Origin: Marvania coccoides
Lineage: Eukaryota > Chlorophyta > Trebouxiophyceae > Chlorellales > Chlorellaceae
NCBI GenBank assembly: GCA_963854735.1
Contig: OY978098.1
Span: 2,864,001 to 2,928,000 of the forward strand
DNA length: 64,000 nucleotides
Direction: 5' to 3'
Positions 45,492 to 56,132 of the stretch are shown here, one piece after another (position 1 is the first letter of the stretch; each line of letters starts with the position of its first letter). The notes under the pieces were generated by a model. That model did not search any database. It was not told the origin of the DNA and was given only the letters and a program-made list of their open reading frames with translations. The translations under genes were made by a program, and so were the position numbers.

Positions 45492-46687
45492 TCAGAAGTT
45501 CATCTCCCCTGTGACCTTCTTCAACAGGTAGTCTTTACCGTTTATGGTGGCCACGCAGCCCCTAAGGTTGATTTTCCATTTTGTTTTGGTGCGGTGCACC
45601 TTGTCAAACTGACCCACCATCACGTTCTTGATGGATTCCTCGTCAATCTCCTCGTGGTCATCAACGTCAGCGAGATCATCACCCTCGTTCAACTCATCAC
45701 CTTCACCCTCCAGATCACCCCCTGCTGCCGCCAGTTCTGCCGCTGCCCCTTCAGCAGGCTGCTCACCAGCGTCGTCTGCGGGGCCGTCCCGCTGCGGGAT
45801 CGTAGCAGGCGGGAGCCCCAGCTGGAGCTGTTTAGCAGCTGGCTGGCCCTCCTCTGCCCCCTCCAACGCTCGCTTTTCGCCCACAGCGGCAGCAGGCGCT
45901 GGCATTGCTGCCGGCGCAGCAGCGGGCATGGGAAAGGCAGGAGGGGCGTACCCTCCCTGGAAAACACCTGGGGCGGCTTGAATTTGCCCCTGCCACCCCG
46001 CCTGTGCTGTCATTTGTTGGTACTGCGCTGCCATTGCCGCCATTACCGCATGCTGGTTGGCCATGCCAGGCATCTGCTGGAACTGCTGCATCATGGCATA
46101 GTGGGGTGGCATCATCATCCCAAGAGGGCGCATCCCCATGCCCATGCCAGGGGGGACGCCCATTGGGGGCAGTGCAGCAAGGCCTCCGCCTGGCAGGACT
46201 GGGTGCAACACCTGAGCGGGGGTTGGGCGGGCAGGTTGTGGCCGTGCGTGACCCCCGACTGGCTCCTCCTCATCCCTGCGATGCAATGGGGGGAAGGTGA
46301 GCGCTCAGCGTGGGATATTGGGTCGAGGAAAAATATGGACAAGATTGGTGAAGAAAAAAGCGGCGCAACGCACTCTGATTCTTCTTCCTCCGCCTCGTTT
46401 TCGTCGGCTAGCACTCCTGTATTGACCAGCGTTGCCTCCCACAGCGAACGGAGCTCATCCAAGACGGACCTGAAGGGAGCGATCACTAGTGTTCAAAATG
46501 TATTTCGTGCTGACCAATGAGCAGCAGACGAGCAGCAGACGATATCGACGCACTCATCCACGCCCTCTTGGACAAACTCAGGCTTGACCTTGCTGATTGT
46601 GTCGTCAATCACACTCTGGTATAATCTCGTGGTTAATACTTGCAAATTCATCCTCGATTTATCGCTGCCCTCTGCGTTTTTACTCAT
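45492..46687 (-). CDS. TFIIA-L: TFIIA large (alpha/beta) subunit
   Basis: Three exons: 46687-46515, 46469-46374, 46275-45492; 350 residues. The N-terminal helix-bundle part is typical: LYQSVIDDTISKVKPEFVQE, GVDEC, then SVLDELRSLWEATLVNTGVL. The middle is long, Met/Pro/Gln/Ala-rich and acidic before the C-terminal block. The C-terminus forms the beta-barrel piece FDKVHRTKTKWKINLRGCVA, TINGKDYLLKKVTGEMNF. TFIIA stabilises TBP on the TATA box. The first intron as modelled is only 45 bases and leaves an insert (DIVCCSSAAHW) where the family has none. It overlaps a duplicated 11-base repeat, so the exon 1 end is the weak point. Confidence 0.88.
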
Positions 46688-47218
46688 TTGCTCACACAAG
46701 TCGAATTTAAAAATAAAAAAGCGGCCGCCAAAGGAGCTTTTTGGGGGGTGGGAGAATAATAATTTTCTTCTTCTTGCTGCCCATGCAGCTCAACTTACTA
46801 AGTTTCGTCCCCAGTGGGAAATAAGTTATTTCCCACTGGCTGCATCACCCACACCCTGGCGACAAAACTGCTTACAGACTGTGGCCTCAACCACACAGAA
46901 ATCTCCGCCACAGTACATAATATCCATGTCCTCACAACCAACTACAACAACCTAATATCCACTCGACGACACTTGACGCTCAGCCCTCCACACGCTCCCC
47001 CGCCTGCCCCAAACTCAGCCACAGGAATCGGCTAAATTCCACTATACCCAACCTATTTCCCTAGGGGCAATTTATTGCTCCTTTAGTCATCCCCCTTGTG
47101 GTCTTTGTTTTGTTTTGTTTTGTTTTTGGTTACAGGTATATTCACAAAATTTCTCTCTTCAAAGAGATCACTACTCGAGTTGCCATTATGTTCAACCAAT
47201 CAGCACAGCGCCCCTCCC
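46688..47218. other. Intergenic region with palindrome
   Basis: Contains a perfect 14-base inverted repeat with a one-base centre (46811-46839). It is followed by a C/A-rich stretch (46840-47060) of unusual composition, then TTTTG repeats (47104-47130). No supported gene. Confidence 0.5.
46811..46839. repeat. Perfect palindrome, 14-base arms
   Basis: Left arm ccagtgggaaataa, centre g, right arm ttatttcccactgg. It could form a cruciform or a hairpin in RNA. Confidence 0.95.
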
Positions 47219-49364
47219 TCAGGAGAGGAGACCCCCAAAGGGGTCGTGCACCGCCGCCTGCTTGAACAGCTGAGGGTCGCGCTGCCCGGAGCCAGGGGTG
47301 GCTCCAGGCGGGGGCGCCATGCCGGTGGCCGCGGCGGCCGCGGGGGCAGGAGGGAAGGCTGGCGGGGTCGTCATCATCGCCCAGTGTTGCTGCTGCTGCT
47401 GCTGCATTGGAGGAGTGGCAGCTGCAGGGGGAGACTGCACCATCCCGTACGGATACTGCTGCTGCTGCTGTTGCTGGGAAGTGGGCAGCGCCCAGTGCGT
47501 GGAAGTGGTGTGCAGGGGAGGTGGAAAATGCTGCATTGGGGGGTGCTGCTGCTGGGCGAAAGGGTTGTTATCCATCGGGGGAGGGCGGCCGTAGACGTCT
47601 GCTACAGCGCGCACGACGAATGCGTCCGGAATAGCGGGCGAAGACGTAGGCGCAGCGGCAGCAGCGGGTGCCTGCGCCTGTGGCTGTGTTTCAATCGACA
47701 GGGAGCCGAAATCCAGCTCGCTGAGAAGGTCCAGCGCCGAGGGAGCAGATTTGGGGGCTTGTTGGGCCGGCGGGGCAGCAGCAGGTGCTCCCTCAGCAGG
47801 AGTGGAGGTTGAAGCTGCTGAGAAGTCATCGTCAAAGCCCAACAGATCGATGATGGGAGGGGGTTCAACGGGCGCAGGAGCAGCCTCGGATTTGGCTTCT
47901 TCGGGCTCAGGCGCAGCTGTTTCTTCGGTCCCGGCGCGTGGAGACATCGCAGGAGAGGTGGCGATGGGTGTCCCTGAGGCAACGGCAACGCCAGCAGGCA
48001 GCAGCATCCCAGGGTCGCGCACAACCCCAGAGCTGGATCCAACGTTGTCAGACGAGGCTTGGCGGGCCCCCATGGGCTGCGCCAGGCGGCCTTTGCGCAG
48101 GGGCACCCCTCGGCGAGGCGCCGCCGTTGCCGCTGCCCCATCTTTTTCCGCCGGCCTGGGGGCTTCTTTGGCGTAGGACTCCATGGCGTCGAGGAAATCG
48201 GAGGGAGGGTGCGACAGCTGCGGCAACTCCCCTGATTTGAGAGCGTGCAGGCTCTGCAGCGAGGAGTAGTACCCAGAAAGGGCCTCGCTGGATGTCAGCG
48301 CCTCCCTGTATACCTCCAACCCTTTGATGGCGTCCAGGTAATCCATGGTGAAGAAGCAGTCTGCCAGCTTGATGACCCCCTCGCTGAGCGCCTTGTACAG
48401 CTTGAAGGACTCACGGACGACCATGGACAGAGACAGCTGCACACATGGGGTGGAGTGTTGAAGAAAAAGGGCGAGCAGATGGAGACCATGGAGCTGGGGA
48501 GATAGTCAATTCCTTATACGGTTGAAAAAAAAACTACTCACCAGCACGATGTCGTCCCTTGCTGCCTGGCCGCGCGGCACGCAGTCCACGAGTCTGCGCT
48601 GCAGCCGCTGCAGGTAGGGCATTTGCTTCAGCAGCTCCGCGGGTGACAGCGAGCGCAGCTTTGACTCAATCCCTGCAGCCTCCAGGTCAACGTGCCACGC
48701 CACCGCTGAAAACACCTCCAGGGTCTCATCCAGGTACTTGCCGTACGCGCGCACCCACTCTGAGAAGTCGAACCGGCCGTCAATGTTGGTGGTGTCCAGG
48801 AAATTGTCCACAGAGAGGACGCGAGCGCCACGGCCGCGCCCACCGCCAGACCCCCCCACCCGCAGCAGCTCCTCCATGAACACGGCGGGGTCCGTCTCGC
48901 GGATGAGGCGGTGCACCACCACCAGCGTTTTGAGCGCCGTCATCCAGTCTGTGGCGGACTGCAGGCGCTTGAGCAGGGCGCCGGCGATGTACGTGCCGGT
49001 GGCGCGGGAGGAGGCCACGGCGGACTTCAGGGTGACCACGTGCTTCTCCTTAGGCACCACATGGAAGCGGGAGGAGGTGGCTTTGACCAGGGCGACGTCA
49101 ATGTCCTGCACGGCAAGGTGAAATATTTGGGGGGCGGTAAAAGTGGTCCGAGAGTTGCCTCGACGCGGTGCAGCGCAATTTTATAGGAGATGCACTGCAT
49201 TTTGGATATCGTATTTTTTTGAGAATGGGAGAGTTTTTGGCATCTCTCACCTTTGTCGAAGCGCTAGATGTTTTTGCAGAGGCAACCTTCAGGCGCTCTC
49301 CAAAGCTCCGTCCCACGGATTTGGCAGATTGTTTCACGTTCTGCGCGGCAGACAGCTCCGCCAT
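47219..49364 (-). CDS. AP180/CALM-type clathrin assembly protein (ANTH domain)
   Basis: Three exons: 49364-49251, 49105-48542, 48436-47219; 631 residues. The ANTH domain fills the first 290 residues: DIDVALVKATSSRFHVVPKE with the PtdIns-binding basic patch, TLKTLVVVHRLIRETDP-type helix (ALKTLVVVHRLIRETDPAVF), WVRAYGKYLDETLEVFSAV and QLSHPPSDFL near its end. The C-terminal half is disordered and carries endocytic motifs: clathrin-box-like IIDLLGFDDDF and LDLLSELDFG, NPFAQQQ, and a terminal DPFGGLL. Gln runs come from CAG repeats. These proteins link PtdIns(4,5)P2 membranes to clathrin and recycle SNAREs. Plant homologues share the arrangement. Confidence 0.93.
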
Positions 49365-49723
49365 GACTTGTATAAAGTGCAGAGATCACTTGAATATAAT
49401 ATGAAACACAGGTTCTCGTAAAAAAATAATTACGCTTTAGTCCACCCTGTCAAGGCTACTGTGAGTCTCTTATCTATTTAAATGCATCCAATTTTTGTTA
49501 AAATAAAACCCGCTGCAGAACAGCTAAAACAAATTAGGCGTCTTCCCTCTACATATGTTTGAAGGCCCTGTTTGTGAAGCGCATTTTGATTATCTTGCCA
49601 CTTGCAAATCCATTGCGCGCCTTCCAACGAATAAAGGGTTGCGATCACAGGGGGCTCCTAGGCTGTTGGGAAACAGATCAACAAGTTTTCAACATCTCCC
49701 CCCCTTTCCTCTCCTGGCATAAA
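49365..49723. other. Divergent spacer
   Basis: Between the ANTH gene and the SR-protein gene, so it must hold both promoters. Nothing else recognised. Confidence 0.5.
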
Positions 49724-50856
49724 ATGAGCCGGACCGCCGCGGATCAAGGGCGCCTCGTCTACGTGTAAGTCGGAGCCGTCTTTCGAAGGCACGCGAGCGC
49801 CGTAGGTTCTCGATACTTTGGTCAACGACATTGAATGAAATGTGTTTGCTGCCCTTTTTTTGCAGCGGAAACCTGCCCGAAGATGTGCGAGAGCGGGACC
49901 TTGACGATCTCTTCTACAAGTTTGGCCGAATCGCCAACATCGACGTTAAACGGCCTGTCCGACCGCCCTACTTTGCGTTTGTTGAATTTGACGACCGCCG
50001 GGACGCTGACGACGCTGTGCACGCTCGCGACGGCATCAAGTTCTGCGGCAGCCGTCTGCGGGTGGAGCTCGCCAAGGGATCGGTCCAGCGCAACCGCAGC
50101 GGCCGCAGCTACGATGGCGTCGGCGATCGGGTCATTTTTGAGCCTCGCAACACCGGCTACAGGGTGCTGGTCAAGGACCTCCCTTCCACCGCAAGCTGGC
50201 AGGACCTGAAGGATTTCGTGCGGCAGGCAGTGCGGCCCGTTTACACAAAGGTGGAGAGCAAAGGCGAGGGGGCGGTGGGCTTGGTGGAGTTTGAGAGCAG
50301 GTGAGGGCTACATTTGATTGACGGTTTGGGGGGGAGGGAATGTGGCATGTACCGCATGTGAAGATTTGTTTGCTCCTTCGCGCCTTCTTTTGTTTAGCAT
50401 ATTTCAGCACGCCCTCCATTCCTGTTTGTATTATTCAAATTTTCCCTCTCCCTTCCTCTTCTTCTTTACTCCAGGGCTGACATGGAGCGCGCCATCCGCA
50501 AGCTGGACGACACCGAGTTCAAGAACCTGTATGACAAGGCTTACGTGCGGGTGGTGGAGGACACAAACGGAGGAGGAGGAGGAAGCAGCAGGAAAAGGGA
50601 GAAGGAGCGGCCGCCCTCGATGTCTCCCTCCCGCTCCCGGCGCAGGTTCAGCATCAGCTCTCGGTCTCGGTCTCGATCTCCCGCCCGCGGCAAAAAACAC
50701 CACGACAAGTCGAGGTCAACCTCCAGGTCGCCCTCCCCCGATCGCAACCGCAACCGTAGCCCTAGCCCCTCCAGAATGGAGAAAGACGGCGTCCGCGCCC
50801 CTGCAGAGCCGACCAGCGCGCCCACCGCAGCGACCTCAGTGCCCGATACAATGTGA
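49724..50856 (+). CDS. SR splicing factor, SRSF1/SR34 type
   Basis: Three exons: 49724-49764, 49866-50300, 50475-50856; 285 residues. The first RRM spans about residues 11-85: VYVGNLPEDVRERDLDDLFY for RNP2 and PPYFAFVEFDDRRDADDAVH for RNP1. The second, pseudo-RRM carries the SWQDLKD signature (residues about 120-126), the mark of the SRSF1 group. The C-terminal domain is rich in RS and SP dipeptides (RSRRRFSISSRSRSRSPARG). It should bind exonic enhancers and recruit the spliceosome to 5' splice sites. The Gly linker between RRMs is unusually short. It is of interest here given the many GC donors in this genome. Confidence 0.93.
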
Positions 50857-51307
50857 AATATGAAAAAATGTGAATACAACTGTGCTGCTGCATGGTGGAT
50901 GGAAGCTGTAGAGCACATGGGGCTGATGATGCACGACGCTGCTGCGAAACATATTCTGAAACCGAGACACATTTAGCTAGCTAGCTTCAACCGACTCCCT
51001 GCTAGCGCAAGTAACTTTGGCTTTGGCGGAACCCTTTTTCGCTTTTTGACTACAACTTTGACTTGCACTCGATTGGATTGATTTTGATGTTTTAACCCGC
51101 CACCGCTACCTTTAAACTCGCCATGGAAACAATCAATTTGCGGGAAGGCCGCCGCACAAACGTGCTGGACTCTCTTCTTTCTTAAGGGCTGCCATTACAG
51201 CTGGAGCAGCCAAAACATTTGTTTAAAGCACCGCTGACTGCTAGCACTTCTCTTCTTTTTTCTTCTGCTGCTGGCCACTCAATTCATTCACCGAATAATT
51301 TATTTGT
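50857..51307. other. Convergent intergenic spacer
   Basis: No gene or structured element recognised. It lies between the SR gene and the 3' end of the SDR gene. Confidence 0.5.
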
Positions 51308-52587
51308 TCACAGTGTGCTGCGCGGAGGCAAATCTTCCTCAGGTTTCAGCCCCACCGCATCTGCAGACCACTTCCACAGCCACGCTGCTGCATCTGGATC
51401 GCGCGCCTCTGTTGATGGCTTTCCTGGAGCGCAGTTTGAGTCGAAGTACACTGCGCCACTCAGCTTTGGTCGGTCCAGGTCGGGGCTGGTGGCGCAGTAC
51501 ACAGAGCAGCGGGCACCTGAATGAAGGTACCGGTGTTGGGGAAGCGTTAGGCGCAGTAGATAGAGAGCACATGGTTAAAAACAAGTCAACACTAGTAACT
51601 GTTGATATTTCTCACCTTGCGCGGGTGTTAGCAGAATGGCGCCCATGATAACGGTGTACATTTTCTGAATGAACCCCGGCAGAGAGCGCACCACATCGGT
51701 GGTCACCTCCCCCGGGTGCAGCGCCACCGGCCGCAGGTCCCCCTGCGGCACCCGTCTGGCCAGCTCCTCGGCAAACGAAATCTGTGCCAGCTTGCTCTGG
51801 GCATAGGCAGACAGCGAGTTGTAGCCAGTAGTGGTATTGGGGTCCTCTCGTCGCAGCCTCCCCATCAGGTGCAGCCTGGAGGAGACGCTGACGACTCTGG
51901 CTGGCCGTTTCAACGCTCGCGACCCGGCCCGCAGCGATGGCAGCAGCAGCATTGTGAGCAGAAAGTGGCCCAGGTGGTTGGTGCCCATGTGCAATTCGAA
52001 ACCATCGGCGGTCTCTGCGCGGGGCGCTGCCATTGAGAAGATGCCGGCGTTGTTGATCAAAATGTGGAGGGGGATGCGGGTGGCGCTCCAGGCTGCGGCG
52101 AAGCGGCGCACCGACTCCAGGGAAGACAGATCGAGTTCCATGACGTCCAGCCTGGGCTTGGAGCGCCCTGCAGCTGCTGCCTCTGCCTCAATCTCCTGCG
52201 CCAAGGCCTGGCCTCGGCCGACGCTGCGGCACGCCAGAATGACTGTACCAAAGTGAGGGTCGGAGGGTGGTGAGGGCGCGTATATAATTGATAGTTATAA
52301 CTCAAAAGTGGGTTCGCACCGTGAGCGCCGCGCCGGGCCAGCGCGCTGGCTGTCTCTTTGCCGATCCCACTGGTGGGCCCAGTCACAATGCACACCAGGC
52401 CCTCAGCTGGGCCCCCCGCCAGGTCTAATGGCGGCAGATTGAACATCCATAATTTCTGCAAACGGCATTTGGGGGTGATTCAACGCGCCCAAAGTGTAAA
52501 TTATTTGAATTCCATATTATTTCTCACCTGCAAGGCGATCTCCACGCCCAAGGCCAGGGTCTCGTATCCTATTCGCAAGGCCTCCAT
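51308..52587 (-). CDS. Short-chain dehydrogenase/reductase (retinol dehydrogenase/TIC32-like)
   Basis: Four exons: 52587-52528, 52455-52320, 52242-51616, 51516-51308; 343 residues. The Rossmann entry is VCIVTGPTSGIGKETASALA (TGxxxGIG). The next blocks are VILACRSVGRGQALAQEIE, LDLSSLESVRRF, ILINNAGIF, GTNHLGHFLLTMLLLP, SVSSRLHL and the catalytic YxxxK in SLSAYAQSKLAQISFAEELA. PGEVTTDVVRSLPG then closes the active site. The CRS after the second strand suggests NADP(H). The N-terminus (IGYETLALGVEIALQKLWMF) could anchor it in a membrane. The closest type is the RDH11-14/WWOX/TIC32 subfamily; the substrate is unknown. An ATG at 52611 would add eight residues. Confidence 0.9.
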
Positions 52588-53161
52588 TTTGATCGTGATG
52601 TTTAAAACCATAAATTCTGTTCAATACTATTTTTTTTGAACGCGCCACTTTCTTCTTCTCTCATGATCGGGCAAAAAAGTGATATGCCGTTGTTTCGTGC
52701 TAGAATAAATCGGCTCCAGAGTACATTGCATCATTTACAAGACCCATTTCGCTCGAGATCTATCTTGCGATTGCCGGGAGCATAGCGTAAATCTGGTTAT
52801 TTTTCATTAATTTGACTTTGGAAAAACAACACCCAAAATTTGCTGCATCTCAACCTAACAACCGCACACATGTAAGGCTGCTTGAACTGCACGTCTTAAT
52901 GCTATATCCTTGCCCTTGCACACGCTTTTAGGCGTGCCTCTTAGCGTGGCTTATTACCCCTTCCAAATTGGCATCCGCAGCTCTTCTCCTGCTTCTTTTC
53001 GACAATTGCGATATTAAAAAAGGTGAGATGAGCCACAACCACCGCCGACCGAGCCCGCCAGCGGCAGGGTTGCTCGAAATTTTATTTTGGTGCTTGTTTG
53101 TTGACAACTCTGCATCCCCTCAGCGCACATTTGGCAGTACGCAACGACCCGAATCCACGAA
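52588..53161. other. Divergent spacer
   Basis: Between the SDR and PWWP genes. AT-rich on the left, C/T-rich toward the right. No gene seen. Confidence 0.5.
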
Positions 53162-54135
53162 ATGAACACTGATCATGCTTCGCAGAATCCCGCCCAGATG
53201 AGTCACGACGTCCAAGCGCCCTCTTCCGCGCTGCACCCGCACACTTTTGAAGCTGCCTTTCACAACGGCGTGCAAGGCCGCAAACGCCCAGCCGATGACG
53301 ATATTGAGAACCCCAGGCCCGCCCATCGATCCTTGCCCGCTTCTGGCGCCCCCTCAGGCGATCTGACGACTGCCTACGCTTCCCGCAAAATGCTTGCCCC
53401 CGGGGCCACTCAGGCAGCCATTGCCCGCATGGCAGAGCTCAAGGCCAGGGGAGCCGCCAACCAGAGCATTTCTGCCCCCGTGGACACCGCTCCCTTGGTG
53501 CAGCAAAGCAAGAAGATGCCGGCACCAGGCGCCACGGCCACTGCAATGGCCAGCCTTGCCAGCCGGGGCTCCTCATCCAACCTGGCGGCTGCGCCCACCG
53601 GTGGAGGCGGTGGATCTGTGAAGATGCCCGCCCCGGGGGCCACCCAAGCTGCCATGGCGCGGCTGGCCAGCCTGAAGAGCAGTGCCAGTGGCCTCCCGCC
53701 AGCAGCGCCAGCAGCTGCCAGCGCCGCAGACTACGCCAACGGCACTGTGGTGTGGGCCAAGATGCAGTCGTTTCCCTGGTGGCCCGCCCAGGTGCAAAAG
53801 CCCACGCCCGAGCAGATGCGACTGCGCCACCAAGCCTCAGACATCTTTGTCGTGTTTTACGGCAAGTTCTTTGTATTTTTGTTATATATATATATGTTGT
53901 TTTTAACTTGACACCGTCTCATATTGTTTATTGAATTCCAATAATAGGCACCGCCGACTACACCTGGCTGTCGCTGGCTGACGTGCGCCCCTTTCGGGTG
54001 CACCTCCCCGATTACCCCCGCTTTGCTGCCTCCAAGAGCAAGCCGCTGCAGCGGGCCATCGACGACGCGTGGGTGAGCCTGGGACAGCCACGGCCAGACG
54101 TGCTGGGCAGGACAGCAGCGCCATTATTATTATGA
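53162..54135 (+). CDS. PWWP-domain protein with three internal KMxAPGAT repeats
   Basis: Two exons: 53162-53861 and 53948-54135; 295 residues. The intron has a GC donor (gcaagt) and splits the PWWP domain exactly at the expected FYG-T join. The N-terminal half holds three copies of a motif of about 25 residues: KMLAPGATQAAIARMAELKA, KMPAPGATATAMASLASRGS and KMPAPGATQAAMARLASLKS. The PWWP domain starts NGTVVWAKMQSFPWWPAQVQ and continues ASDIFVVFYGTADYTWLSLA and DVRPF. PWWP domains read methylated histone H3K36 and DNA. The repeats are not a family I know. The C-terminus is short, ending in a Leu run. Confidence 0.85.
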
Positions 54136-54767
54136 TTATACCCTCTTCCTTTTAGTAATATAATCTGTACAACACTGCCCCAACCCCCACAGCCGCTCTA
54201 TTCCTTGATGGGTTCCACTTGGGCGCGTATGTAGGCACGCATTCTCAACACCCCTCCCCCTCTTCCGGATCCAACCCTGTTTTATTGTATCTTCCTCCTC
54301 GACGGGGAGCAGCCTGCTGCAAACAGCAGCCCCACCTCAACATATTTTTGAATACGGTGCATTATGTTCACTACGCGATGCATTTTTTTCTCTTTTCCAA
54401 TCATCACGCGCGGTTGATACTTATAGGAGCAGCAGTAGACCAAAGAGCGACAGCGGCAAGTTTTTTTTAATATCGACTAGCTTGTTGATGCTACCCCAAG
54501 AGATCCTCCCTGTTTTCTGAACAGTATATATAGTAACAAGATGTGTAAAGAGACCAAAGAACTGGGGGGGGGGGGAATCAGCAGCCAACTTTTTTTAAAC
54601 AACTTCGCCCGACGACGGGGACTAAGAGGCTTTGCGGTGATGGTGGGCGCGCCAAAAAAGGATAAGAACTTTGATTGATCGGAAAAACTTATTTATTTTT
54701 CAATTTACCAACACAGCCACGTGTTCTTCACTCTACTACTTATTAAACACATACATCGCCGGCCAAA
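54136..54767. other. Intergenic region upstream of psbP
   Basis: Contains the psbP promoter. A G12 run lies at 54564-54575. A tatatata patch (54525-54531) could be a TATA element, though it is about 240 bases from the start codon. Confidence 0.5.
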
Positions 54768-55809
54768 ATGCAGACCCTGAGTGGCAAATGCTTCGTCGCG
54801 ACGCCCGTTGTGGCCAAGAGCCGTGTCTCCAAGGCCGCTCGCGCCGCTGTGGTCGTGCGTGCTTCCCAGGAGGTACGTACATTAACCAGCTGTGCATCCG
54901 CACCGCGTATTTGGGACACCCGCGACTGAAAAACATTCGATGATCGAACATCTTAGCCAGAACCGGGGGTGGCCCACTCAGCACTCCAATTCTTCCGTTT
55001 TTGCTCACTCCCTGTCGCATTTTACATTGCAGGGTGTGGAGCGCCGCGCTGCCCTGGGCCTGCTCGCTGCTGCCGCTGCCCTGACCGGTGCCAAGTCTTC
55101 TGAGGCTGCCTATGGTGATGCCGCCCGCGTGTTCGCCGGCAAGGTTACCAACAAGTCTGGTGGGTAAACGTGCCCGTATTAAAATTGCGAGGCTGGAGGG
55201 CATTGCAGGGGGCCCCATCAAACCATGATCCAATTTTCATCAGCAGCAATCACCTCAACTCACATATTTTTATTTCTAAATTGGTAAACAGGCTTCGTCC
55301 CCTACGCCGGCGAGGGCTTCGCCCTGCTCCTCCCCGCCAAGTGGAACCCCTCCAAGGAGCGGGACTTCCCCGGAGCCGTGCTGCGCTACGAGGACAACTT
55401 TGACGCTGTGAACAACCTGGTGGTGCTGCAGCAGAAGGTGGGCAAGAACTCCATTGAGGACCTGGGCTCCCCTGACAAGTTCCTGCAGGACAACGCCTAC
55501 CTGTTTGGCGACTCTGCCGCCTTCACCAGCAACACCCGCTCCGAGGGAGGGTTCGCGGCCAACAAGGTGTCTGCCGCATCCGTGCTGGACGTGCAGGAGG
55601 CCACCGACAAGAGCGGCAAGAAGTACTACAAGTTCGAGGTGCTGACCCGCACTGCCGACGGCGACGAGGGAGGGCGCCACCACCTGGTGGCCGCCACCGT
55701 CTCTAAGGGAGACCTCTGGCTGATCAAGGTGCAAGTGGGAGACAAGCGCTGGTTCAAGGGTGCCAAGACCGAGGCCACTGGCGCCTGGAACTCGTTCACC
55801 GTCGCATAA
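54768..55809 (+). CDS. PSBP: Photosystem II oxygen-evolving enhancer 2 (PsbP, 23 kDa)
   Basis: Three exons: 54768-54872, 55033-55159, 55292-55809; 249 residues. The stroma-targeting part has VVAKSRVSKAARAAVVVRAS. A twin-arginine lumen signal follows (ERRAALGLLAAAAALTGAKS), with a likely cut before AYGDAARVF. The mature protein has the family blocks GFVPYAGEGFALLLPAKWNP, LRYEDNFDAVNNLVVLQQKV, the EGGFAANKVSAASVLDVQEA block and YYKFEVLTRTADGDEGGRHH. It ends RWFKGAKTEATGAWNSFTVA. PsbP is a thylakoid-lumen extrinsic protein that helps retain Ca2+ and Cl- at the water-splitting site. The normal length and intact Tat signal indicate a working copy. Codon use is strongly GC-biased, as expected for high expression. 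Confidence 0.97.
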
Positions 55810-56132
55810 ATGCATTTTTCCTTTCTTTCGCTGCATTTGTGTGATTTTGAACTACGGTGGTGGATGGGGGTTGGTGACTCGGAGGGTGTGTTAGTGTGAA
55901 AAACAACAACTACAACTATAAAAAAAGTTATAAACGACGAGAAGAGGAAAAAACAATCTTTATGGCCCTGCTACTTTTCTTTGTAGAAGATTTTGCTTAA
56001 TTTGGCGGAGAGGAGGGAGACCCTGCTGCTCCGTTCGCCCGTTACATATGTAACATGTTTGTAGGATCATGAGAGTTCTTTACACTCGCTGAGGATAGCA
56101 AGGATTGAAAAAAATATAGGAGAAAACACATT
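55810..56132. other. Convergent intergenic spacer
   Basis: 3' UTRs of psbP and the LRR gene. Nothing else seen. Confidence 0.5.

Noticed and set aside
45429..46520. 363-codon plus-strand frame opposite the TFIIA gene
   Set aside because: Antisense of the TFIIA coding exons; runs through their introns without splice logic.
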